NCBI RefSeq assembly: GCF_037126465.1
Contig: NC_088201.1
Span: 63,200,879-63,264,878, forward strand
DNA: 64,000 nucleotides
Direction of reading: 5' to 3'
Origin: Ornithodoros turicata
Taxonomy: Eukaryota > Arthropoda > Arachnida > Ixodida > Argasidae
Below are positions 1 through 12,100 of the stretch, piece after piece (the first letter of the stretch is position 1; the number at the start of each line of letters is the position of its first letter). The translations under genes and the position numbers were made by a program. The notes beneath the pieces were generated by a model. The model was given only the letters and a program-made list of their open reading frames with translations, was not told the DNA's origin and searched no databases.

Positions 1-3
1 CAG

Positions 4-135
4 ACATGCCAAAACGCCTCCCGATCCGTGACATCGTGAGTGGACTGCTGAGCAGCCTAGGCACTGCAATCCGCTACTGGCTGCATTACACAGTGGTTGC
101 CTTTGCTTGGTTAGGCATTGTGCCACTTACTGCCT
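4..135 (+). CDS. MARCHF6: MARCHF6 exon 1 of window (first TM helix)
   Basis: Encodes window residues 1-44 plus one base of Cys45, with MPKRLPIRDI followed by GTAIRYWLHYTVVAFAWLG, the first membrane span of the family. The window opens with CAG, so the acceptor may lie at 1-3 (phase 1, giving Asp-Met). It could also be that the exon simply continues leftward. The donor is GTAATT at 136. Confidence 0.92.
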
Positions 136-3100
136 GTAATTATGGTTTCTTTACATTACAATTTTTCTTGCGTGACTGTGCTAAGCGTACAGTGGCTCCT
201 CAGTAGAAACAGATTTCAACACACGTAGGGCCTCTGCTACATCAGCAATCATGTGTCTTCCTGATGAGACATCGAAATAAAAGGGCCTGTTTATGTTCTT
301 CTGTTATTACCTATCTAAAACTACACATTTACTTTACTGATAGAGGATATCGGAATCGTTACTCAGCCCTCAGTTGTCTAGTGCTTTGTTCACGATGCCT
401 AGTAAGCGATCACAAGAAAAGTTACAAACTCCATTCTTCATTCATTCTAAACTATTACTGTGTAATTGAATACTGTAGAAGTGGTTTTTTTCGCGCTGAA
501 TTATTTTTGGCGTTTTTCGCGCATTCCTCCAGAATCGCGAATTTAAGTTCCCGCGAATAACTGTGGCCACATGAAGGCGACGCTATACCGTGACTGCCAA
601 GTGATTGCCTTGACCTTTTCTACTCCATGCAGTGTAGGTAGTTTAAGCAAGCCGCAGAAGATTATTTTATCCCATCAGGCAAGACGTAAAGAAATGAAAA
701 TTGATCACGCTTTTGTTACTCCTACAAACGCATTGCACTGTACATCTATACCACGAAGCCGAAACATGCCTTTCCCCGCCGTCTCAAAACCAGCTTGTAT
801 GATAGTACGACATCTCAACCGAACTGTTCAGTGCCCTGAGTGATAATGAACGGAGAACTGTTAAGATGAATTGGCTGACCTGCACAAGGCCAGTAGTATG
901 CCCTTCTGCATGGTCCCTAAAGGCCATTGTACAGGGCTTTTCCTCCCATGTCTGTGAGGAGAAGAAAGAGAGTATGCCCGAGTAGTGACCGCGGCACGAT
1001 TGGCAAGAGCAAAGCACTCCCGGAAACCTGTGTCGCGAATTTAAGCTCTCGCGAATCACTCCTTGAACCAGCTTTGTTCGAAAACGCGAAAATATTTTCC
1101 ACGCGGAAAAAAACACTTCTACAGTAGTTTTGCAGTTTTCATAATTTGAGACTTCCTTGGTGACATGGAATAAATATTTCCCTTAATTTCATGATACATG
1201 CTAGAAAATGCAGAAAATGAGAACATGTTACTTTGGGCTGAATCCAGTGGATCACACTCCCTCTACTTGACTTTCCAACTTTTCACTCACTGCCTGGGAA
1301 AGTTGAGTTTTCGCAGCAGTCATATGCTACAACAGTTTGTCTCTGCACAGGGGAGATAATAACGCTTGGAGTAACCACATGACGAGGTGTCTGTCCACCT
1401 ACAAGGCCGCAATAAAGGTGTATTTACAGACAGACCTGGGTTCAAGAAGAAACCACGTGTGCCTCAACCTTGAAATGTTACCCTTGAAATATTATGAAAT
1501 TTGGGGGAGGGACCATTGAGGTCGCTCCATGGGCAGTAGAGCAGAGAGGGAAACTGGGCAACTACACAGACAGCTGACCTACTTGCATAGCGTATTGCAC
1601 CAGAGTTTTTGTTACGTGTATATTGACCAGAGTGCTGTCACAAGTCAACTGTTTGACCGTAATGTTGGAGTTATTGGGATGTTGAAGGTGGTTATAAGTG
1701 AGCTTGACTGTAACAGACAGTGAATTCAATTGCAGTAGAAGTACACCTGTCCTTGAATGCCACACAAACAATTTGATGCTGTTTGGCTTGATACATGAAC
1801 GATGAAACAAGCTTTTTTTTGCAATACGACCACCACACGATTTTAAAGTCCAGTTTACATGTTTTGGTATTTCTCGCTTCTCCAAATGGCGCCCATCCTT
1901 GATTAACCATGAAAATGTTGCATCACGCAACTCCTTTTGACCGCACTCACTTGATGGGAAAGCATGCATTCCGCTATGTCGTGTCTATCCTTCTGCTGTC
2001 ACAAAGTTACCACAAATGGTGGGCTGTGTGCTTTTGCTGAAATATTTGACATTGCTTCGGTGAATTGACATTCTGCATTAATTAACACGGTTAACACGAC
2101 CTCACAAATGACAAGAAAAGCCAAAATTATGAGTTGACCTCCACGTTAAATCTGTTACGAAAGATTGCCTGATTTGTTCAGTGCCGTTTAACTTGTGTTC
2201 TGCAGGCCGTATCTACAGGTGCCTCTTCACAGGTTCTGTGAGCTCCTTGCTGACGCTTCCACTTGACATGCTGTCCACGTAAGTACGTTCTTACTAAGAC
2301 TACCGTGCATGCCAGTACCTTTGCAAACTGATGATTGAATCTCAGTCACACTTATTACTCTAAAAGGTTTTGACTTCATGCATTCAGTAATTTATACATT
2401 CAGTTTTATACACGTGTGAAGGCTGTTTCACTTACTTTTGTTAATCCCGTTTGTTGAGGCAGTCCCAAGATATACTGTGTCAGCTGGCAAGGTTTGACAG
2501 GTACATAAAGTCCCAGAGTGTTCTAGTAACCCTCACGTTGAGCATGCTCAGATCAAGCTTTTTTTTTTATCGTTCACAAAGATTGTGTCACGTAAATCGG
2601 TTGTCACACTGGATATTATGAGCTGTGCAGATATTTGAAAATGTGGAATGTTTGTGTTTCATACTTTAGGTTTCACAGTTCCATTCTTGCTTTCTAATTA
2701 CAGTAGAACCTCTATGTAGTGAACGGCTGTAGTGAAGTAAACCTACAGTCCCACGTTGTGAAACACAACCATGGAGTACTGATAGTGCAGTTTTTAGCTG
2801 TCTGACCAACTTCACTATAAAGGGGTTCTGCTGTATTTACAGCTTATCTGTTGAATATCATCACTGGCATCATATTTAATTCTAGCTTGTTATTGTCACA
2901 GAGCCAAGCTATCAGAATATGTGTGGTTCACAGTCACGATAAGCTTTCTATCACGATCACCTTTCACGATAGGTTCTTTCTCAAGCTAGAATAAGTTTGT
3001 TTTTATCAATTTTTTTAAAAGTAAATTAGAGCTTCAGAACTCCGAAATACACTTAGTCAGGGATTTGCCCAGAATTTTAGTCTTAGGCGGATCTATGTAT

Positions 3101-6100
3101 ATTTGTATGTAATGTATTTGTATCAGAGAATTTGTGCTGTGAGTGGTGCTGTAAGATTTTTGTGAGGCCCTGTGAGGATGTGGGATGTGATGGGATGATC
3201 TATGCATTAGGATTCACTTCACAATTTTAAGCATAGACATTTTGCATGTCTGGCATTATGTATGTAGACTAACATATGTGTACTCACCCAGGGAGAACCT
3301 GTTGTCGGACAGCTTCTACGGGTGTTGCATTGTTACATGCACGCTATGTGCATTCATTAGCCTGGTGTGGCTGCGAGAGCAGGTCATCCATGGAGAGGGG
3401 CCAGACTGGCTTGGACCAGATCCCGACCTTGTGCAGGTTGGTCCAGTGCAAATCATTTTTACATCGTTGTCTGTCCTACTACTTGCTCGACTTTATACTG
3501 AGATAATTGTTAAAAAGCAAGTGACCTAGTGGGCATATGTCCTGTACTGACAGCTGCAGCGTGCAGCAGGCAACTCTTTATTACCCAAGAACTGCACAGG
3601 CAGCTTTTGTACCGTACAATGGGAGAGGGGGTGTGCTACTTACCGCGTGACAGAACCCGAAGGTAACATGCTGATAACTAAATGCCAAGCAGTTGCCATG
3701 CGTACATGACAGCATAGATCCATAATAAGAAAGCCAGAGCCTAGGCAGAGTTGAGACCTTGACTGAGGATGTCAGCATGAGATATGTTACCTAAGACTCG
3801 TCATCCTCTGTGAGGGATATTGAATCTGGGCAACCCTGCGCTATGATTTCGGCGCACATAGAACTAAAGATTGACATGGGCTGGACCAGCCCGAGGCCCG
3901 TGGGAGGGGTTCGGGCAACCCATACTTGTTTGGCTGTTGGCCTGGATTGTTCTATGCATTGTGAATATTCTTTAGACAAGTGGGTTGAAGCGGGGTAGTT
4001 GGTTGAAGTACATACTTGAGTGGAACTGCAGCAAGGGACGCGGACAAGCAGGTTAAAACATAAACGACAGGAGACCTGCGGACTCGCAACTAGCAGAAGT
4101 TTAATGGAAGGAGACAAATATATACATTACATAAGGCAAACAACCAATTGCAACACAGTAGTAGCACGTGGAGTGATAACAAGGCATTCCCACATGTAAT
4201 CTTAACAAGCAAGGAAATCTCTCTCCAGCTGAGTTAAGGAAAGTGATGGTACACTTATGCACGTGTTGCCATGTAAACTAATGTGGAACATCTCTAGAAT
4301 TTCACGAACAGTTTTCTCTGAACTCTTGCCTATTACTCTAGTACCTTTGAATCCCGGCGAACAAGACCAATCCTTACAATGCACTGGCAGATGGCCTGAA
4401 GGAGTCCGTCCTATAGACGATGCATGCTCAAGGAGTAGAACATTGAGGCAGCGTCCGGACTGACCAATATGAAAATTACCACAACCCAACGGTATGGAGT
4501 AAACCACTCCGATATCACACTGAACAAACAAATTCCTATGTCTCACTTCGCAACGTTGTCGTTGCTTAGGGCAATTTATGTGCTGGCAAAGTGACTAATC
4601 TATGTGGAGCAGAAGGCAGAGAAGCAGAGGCGTTCCACGTTAGTTTACATGGCAACACGCGCATAAGCGTACCATCACTTTCCTTAACTCAGCTGGAAAG
4701 AGATTTCCTTGCTTGTTAAGACTACACGTGAGAATGCCTTTTTTTATCACTCCACATGCTACTACTGTGTTGCAATTGGTTGTTTGCCTTGTGTAATGTA
4801 TATATTTGTCTCCTTCCATTAAACTTCTGCTAGTTGTGAGTCTGCAGGTCTCCTGTCGTTTTGTTTTAACCCGCTTGTCCACGTCCCTTGCTGCAGTTCC
4901 ACTCAAGTATGAATATTCTTTATTCTGAAAACAACAGACACACCTTTTTTTGTGCAATAAACTCTAACCAGCCAACAAAAGTGGTTGTGTGTTGGTCTGT
5001 GTGTGCTTGGACGGTGTCCCTTGGTATTCGGGAGTGTTTTTTTTTTTTTTTGGCAGCTCCTAGCGGGCGGGTGGGCCACCGGCGGGCATGGTCATTCTCT
5101 GATGGACTCAGACTGGCCCAGGCCTCATTTCTGAATGGCCGGCTCGTGCCAGAAAATGGCGGCCCATGTCAGTTTACATAAAACAGCCCTCAGGTTAGGA
5201 AAGTTACCTGACAGGCCGACAACTGTTTCATCACTCGTCACTGTAGCCTACCGCAAAATAAAACGCTGTTTAATTATTACATCAGGTCATTGTACATATC
5301 TCATGCAACTATAATTTGAATGTGAAGTAATAATAGAGAATAATTTATTACTCTTCACGACCTACTTGCTGATTTTTGCAGTTATTTGCTGACAGTTGGC
5401 ACAAAAAAAATAAAATAAATGTATACATTAGAATTGTGCGAATTCTTTTTTTTTACTACCTGACCTAGACCTATTTCTGTATGACGCTCTTTTACTCGTT
5501 CGAAATGTTTACGAGCTGTTCAGTAATATTGGCTATTGCATTTTTTTTTTTTTTGCATATCACCAGTTATGCAAAATTGCCATCTGGATTTTGTTCTTCA
5601 TGCTTTTTACAGCATCCTGACGTTGCAGAAGACGCAGCTGGTGCTGAGCATGCTGCCGGAGATGGAAACGGGGTAGTAGGGGCTGTGCAGCCCCCTGGGC
5701 CCGTTGCAGAGGATGCTCCGCATGCAGATGCTCCAGACGCAAACAATGGGGCACAAGGTAGGGTCATTTTCATTGGGAATGCCATCATTCATGATTTTCC
5801 ACTCAAAATTCTTAAGTGTCTGCATGTACCTAGATGGTAAGTACAGTAAAACCTCGTTAATTCGGTTGTCACAGGACCTACAACCAACGTCCGAATTATC
5901 CGAATGTCGAAATAACGAAAGGACAACAAAATGCCTGTTATATGTGCCTATGTGAACCATGGTTTATTTAGAGAAAAACTGTATAATTGTTGTTTGCTTC
6001 CGGGACAAAATATGCACATTGAAAACCCCTGTCGCGGATAGGTGCCCATGCGCCTGAACACCGTCAAGTGTGCTGTTGCTAAAGTCCTCGAGGAGGGCAA

Positions 6101-9100
6101 GAGCCTCTGATGCTTCTTTGACGGTGCGACGGGGTGGAACATTCTATTTCCCCCGTTCACATTCGTCGTCCTGTGCAGCGTCTGGCTCGTTGATTTCCAG
6201 ATGCCCAGTGGTAGACGATTTCGTCCTCCATCAACAGTCCGGCTATGGCGACACCCTCGTCAATTGCAAAGTATTCCGAAAGCTGCACAGCAGCAGGCAA
6301 GGCGCTATCAAAATGGCAATCGTTGTCCTTGTCCACGCCGATCTTTCAGCCTCACGCCTCACTCGGTACACAAAACCGCAGTGCCGAAAGCAGTTTCATG
6401 AGACCACAGATATCAAACACACAAATACGTGCAAACACGTGTTGATGGTCTTTATGCCAAAGGACAGACAAGCACGTGACGCTAATGATCATTGTGATGG
6501 CGATGGGTGCTTTGTCAGTTCACTTTGCTGCTGTTTACTGGCGCCACCACTCGAACCGCAACTTCGCTCCGTGGCCCCCGTGAGCGAATGTCGGGAGCGC
6601 CGAATTATCTGTAATTGGCCTAAATGCTTTTGAATTAGCGGGCGTCCATTCCTATACTTTTTATGCATGATTGCCGTGACCGCGTGGGCAGTCTGAATTA
6701 TCGGGGGTCGAATTAATGAGGTTTTACTGTACTGTTTCCTTAGGGCAGAAGCTGGGAATGTCTGAATACATGCAACGCCAAATTCGTGGAATTTGACTCA
6801 AAACGTCTGTACACTTGAAGATATTTTAATATGTGGTCAGAGCAGACTCCACTGCACACAGCGTAGGAAAAAGTAGCATGTCGTTTAAGCATAGCACATT
6901 ACTCCCAGCTATTTATTTACTGTTACTTACGGGGAGGGGTGTTGCCTCCTGTGCAGTCTTGGGGTTGAAACACTGGGAATAATTCATTAAGCTCTGAAAA
7001 CATCATATGCCAGACATAGGTGAATAACGTATGGTTGTTAATCACTCTTGAATTTGCAGTCAATATAGAAAAAATTATTGACAGTTCGCATGCAGGCAGT
7101 GTTTAGTACTGTTGGCATTGAACCCAAATTTCTATGGACTAACGATGATGGACAGTGGCAGTAGTCTGAGCTTCACAGACCTTTCCTGAGGCAATTTGTA
7201 GATAAATCATGGAAGACCAGTGCAAGTGTAATTCACGTCCTCTGTCGACGTTGGTCCACTACTGCTTCCTATGTGCCACCTGATCTTTGGTTTTCTGATT
7301 TTGCTGCACAAGTTTTATCTCAAATTTCAGATTAGTTTAAATTAACAAAGATTATAGAGTCTACCAGCTATGAGCTGCAAAGCAGTTACTATTGTTTGTT
7401 CTGTGCCTACAGCTTATCACTAATTGGCGCATGCTAAATTTTACAAATCACCGACACGTACCTCAAAATTCCGAAAATGTATGCTAGAAATTCCTCTTAA
7501 CAGTTGACCAGGCAATGGTACGACAGGCTCAAACTGTTAATATTTTGTTTAAATAACTCGAACCAGTATGTTAGGCATCTGAAACAGAAGAAACGTTCCA
7601 TAGGAATATGGCTGAACATTTTACATTTCATTATAATAACTAGAACCTGAAGTTTTCGGGAAATATTTTTTTCTACGTTGGGGGATAAAAATCGGGAAAA
7701 TAAACGTGTGCTCTAAATTCATATGAATTTGGGTGAAAGAACTTCCAGTATGCTAAATTTGGGGAGAAATCTGGCTCAGTTACTCAAACTAACTGTACTG
7801 GTTTGGTACAAACAGTAACGTAACTGCATTTGCTGCCAAACAAGTTAATGTGCATTCCTACAGACGTCTCAGTGAGGGCAATTTGCTGTGTAATAATCTG
7901 GTTTCACCCCAAAGAGGCAACCTTCAATTTGGGGAAGAATCGGGTTAAACCCCAAAACTTTGGGCTCTAATAATAACTAAGGAGAAAGCCCCACAATAGG
8001 CAGCTTCAATTTCCCATGTCTGTCATCAGTGACAAAATCGTTGCTTTGAGTCATGTACCACTTGTGCTTCGGCCGTGCTTTTCACCTTGAACGTTTTCCC
8101 TTCTGTGAAGACAATGGCAAACTACAAGCCACATGACGAACCCAAAGTCTCTTTCCATGTTGCATTCATACACGTGCATGCATATTCTTTATCACAGTGG
8201 TGCTGCGATAACACATGTAGCACCCTGTTTATATTTCTGCAGTGATGCATGTGATTTCAAAATAATGGACCCACTTTCAAGCCCCGCAGTGAAAAGATTT
8301 TTCATGAATCGACGTCACTTGAGAGTTTAAGGGGACCACGAAGAGATCCCCGAAAAAGCTGAGTTCTTGGTGGAGAATAGCTCACAAGGAAGACTTATCT
8401 AAAATGTATCAGATTTTTGCCGTATTGCATTCAGTGTGGGCTCAGTTCATGCGCAAAAAAAAAGCGTCAAGCAGTCGCCCGACACACCCCCTACAAGCGT
8501 CTGCACTGGTCGGGTCACAGCAGTAGCTTCTTTTGGCCGTGGTTTTTAGTTGATACGGTCAAACTTGTTATAGCGAAGTGCCGCGGGAACTACGAAAATG
8601 TTCGTTGTATCCGATTTTCGTTGCAACAGTATGATACAAAAACTGTAAATCCTGCTTACGAATTCCGGAATATGATGCCAGCCGTATCGGCAGTTAATAT
8701 GATGAAGCCCAAACACAGCGTGCAAACCAAATGCGTTTATTTAAAAAAAGAAAAAGGGTGATTTTTTGCTACTTCATCGCGACCGCCTTATGCACAATGA
8801 TGCCTTCGACCTTATTGATGCAACGAAAGGCATCCGAGTTCTTCCTCAGATGCCGTCGGGTGCATCGACAAGTCCTTAAGAGCGTGAACCACGTAAAGTG
8901 TTTACGAGTTTTGTTGCCACGGGCGTCTCCTCGTCTTTTTCGTTCGGCGGTTTTTGTTCGGCGTGTTTAAGCCGGCTGTGATTTCTACGTCAGTCAATCC
9001 AAGTGCCACGACAATGGCATCTTCGGCCGACCGATACAAAAACATCAAATGTAACGTTCAAGCGTACCCAAACGTCTGGCTGGAGTGTCTCCCGTTGGTC

Positions 9101-12100
9101 CTACAATCCCATAGTTTGTGGCAACATTCTTTTTTGTCGTAACGCTGTTGACGTCCCGTAAAATATCAATTTTCATGTCCAAGCCTAAAGGCTTCCGCGT
9201 TCAGGACGTTGCTGCATAGATCAGACGGTGAACCAAAAGCATGTGGACACACAGGCAGGACGTTATGGGAAACACGCACAAGTAAAGTGAAGCGCCCCAA
9301 TGCGAGTGAGGGAGTGAGAGAGAGAAAGAGTCGGAACGCGCACCCAATAGAGGCTTCCCTAGTTTATTGGGGTCACCGTTGCTGCCTTCTCGCTCTGAAA
9401 GCTAATACCCCCAAGCATTTTGTGGGGAAGTGAGGGACATTGTCTGCCGCGTATCACGAACATCGGAAGGGCAGCGGAATTTTGAGGTCAAGCTGAGACA
9501 CTTTGTGTTCCACCGGTAGAGGGGAAACTTGGTTCTCTATAAAAATAAAATGAACGTAGGAATAAAACGTGACCAACCAAACTGAAATGGAACTTCGCAA
9601 TAACCAATAATTCGTAGTACCGTAATTTCACGCATATAAGCCGCACCGCAGATAAGCCGCAAGACCTGTTTTTAGGAACATTTTGAAAATTTTTGGGCAG
9701 GTAAGCTGCACTCGCAGATAAGCCGCGTGCAATACGATGCGACTGATTTGTGAGGCAAGGGGACCATAGAGAAAGCCATAAACCCTGTGGTCCATACTCG
9801 GTGGACGGCATGGTGTACAACAAAGGAGGCCAGTTCTAGTGTTCTATACCAAGATCGGATTGTGCCCTTGTTGTGTGTTTTTCATGGATCGACGGGTCAG
9901 TAGCCTTCCAGAAGACAGGAATCACTGTTAGTGGGGGAAGGCACAAGGATGGTCAGTCTACTCCAATGTGGACGGGGTTACACTTTGTTCGTGCATTGGC
10001 AGAGCGGTGCTGTTCCAGAGACACTGTCGGCACTTTCGTTAAAACCGGCGTATGGGGAAAATACCGGAGAGAAATAGTCACCAGATAAGCCGCACCGGTA
10101 GATAATCCGCAGAACACCTGTGAGAAAAAAATCGCGCATAAGCCACGGCTAATATGCGTGAAATTACGGTACGTATATGCGAGTTTGGTGTAACGAGGTT
10201 TGAGTGTACTTATCCGTTATTCTAATCAATGCTTGGTTACTGCTCCGCGTGGTGAATGTATTAGCGGCCAGGAATGCATTACAGAGGTTTTGAGGATCTC
10301 TTCATGGTCCCTTAAAACTTAAGCCTTGGCACTCATGTGTTGCTGGTTCAGCCAAGTTAGTCACCAGTGAAAAAGTATTCTGCAGGGTCGCCAAGATAAA
10401 CTTTGGGTTTTGTAATGGAGATAAAACAAATAAAAACAGTGTCGGGAAGCTAAAGTAGATGTTAGAGGATGTATTATGCACCAGAATTTTATATCGATAC
10501 TGCCACTTGGCTCGTTTCTCTGCGGATAAATCATGGAAATTAAAAAAAAGCTATAACTGTGTTTCCATTGGCTATATACGAGGGTGGTTCTATAAGTTTC
10601 CGGCCTGAGGTAGAAAATGCAGGCGAATTTGAAAATGCGATTAAGGACGTGTGGCGCCATCTGTTGGAGGGCCAGAGCACCACCCTCAATCCTCTCCATG
10701 CTTTTGTCGGTTGGAGAGCGGCATTTCAAACAGCTAGGGTGCACTCTTCAGTTAAAATGGAAAAAATCGAGTACCGCGCTGTGATAAAATTCTTGACAAA
10801 AGAGGGACTTTCGCCTAAAGAAATTAAAGCGCGACTGGACAACGTGTACAGGGAAGCCTCTCCGTCGTACACAACGGTAAAAGACTGGGCTAAGCAGTTT
10901 CGACTGGGGCGAGAGTCCATTGAAGATGGATCCACGCGATGGTTGTCCAGTGGAAGTGGTGACACAAGAAAATGTGTCTCTTGTCGAGGAGGAAGTGCTG
11001 AGCGACAAGCGTCTGAAGGTGAAGGAAATCTCAGAAAGGCTGTGGCTTTCCAAAACAACCGTTTTTCGCATCATCGGCGAGGGCCTTCACATGAAAAAGG
11101 TCAGTGCGAGATGGGTGCCACGACTTCTCTCGTCAGTTCAAAAGCAACAGCGCGTCGTCTGTGCCAAAGTTGTGTGTGTGAGTTTTTGGAGCTCTGTCAA
11201 GAGAACGAAGAAGAAATATTGAAGTCAATTGTCACAGGGGATGAGACTATGGTGCTCTACTATGATCCCCTTTCGAAAAAGGAGTCGATGGAATGGCGCA
11301 AACCAGGGGAAGCACCCCCAAGAAAAGCCAAGGTCACACAATCCACAAAGAAGATCATGGCAACAATATTTTGGGATTGTCACGGGATCCTCCTCATCGA
11401 TTTCAAAGAGAGGAACACCACAGTGAATGCGACTTATTATGCTTCACTCCTGCACCGACTGCAAGACGCCATCAAGGAAAAGAGGCGCGGCAGGTTGAGT
11501 CAAGGTGTCCGGTTGCTCCAGGACAATGCCCCTGTCCACACGGCTTCTGTTGCCAAGTCTGCACTGAAGGAGTGCGGCTTTGAAGAAATCCACCACCCAC
11601 CCTACAGTCCAGGCTTGGCACCGAGTGACTACTTCCTGTTCTCAAACTTGAAGAGGGATCTCAGAGGACGGAGATTTCAAAACGATAGTGAGGTGCAAGA
11701 GGCAGTTTTCCAGCATTTTGCGGACAAAACTTAGGACTATTTTTCAAGGGTATAAGAATGCTGGTTGAAAGGTGTCAAAAGTGCATCGAAGTTAAGGGTG
11801 ACTATGTCGAAAAGTGATACACTTATTTCGTCTCTGACTATTAAAAGTTGATCGGGCCAGAAACTTATGGAACCACCCTCGTACCTGTGTTTCAGCTCCT
11901 TCCGTCAGATGGCGACATGGTCGAACGTGGCGTTGCAGACGATATTGAAACCATATTAATGCGATATGAGAAGTTCAGTTCCACTTGTTCACTTGGTTTC
12001 GATATCGTCTACAACGCCGCGTTCGACCATGTCGCCATCTGACGGAAGGAGCTGAAACATAGGTATAGCCGATTGGAAACACGGGTACAGCTGGTTTTTT

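Noticed and set aside
3431..3436. Shorter end for MARCHF6 exon 3 at 3430
   Set aside because: Also in frame; CAG|GTTGGT was preferred for its better exon-side consensus, but the choice is not firm.
3975..4909. Hammerhead ribozyme in the Penelope-like arms
   Set aside because: Known in some relatives, but I could not find the CTGATGA and GAA core by eye. A covariance scan would decide.
6070..6633. 187-codon open frame
   Set aside because: Lies wholly inside a MITE, and no motif is recognised.
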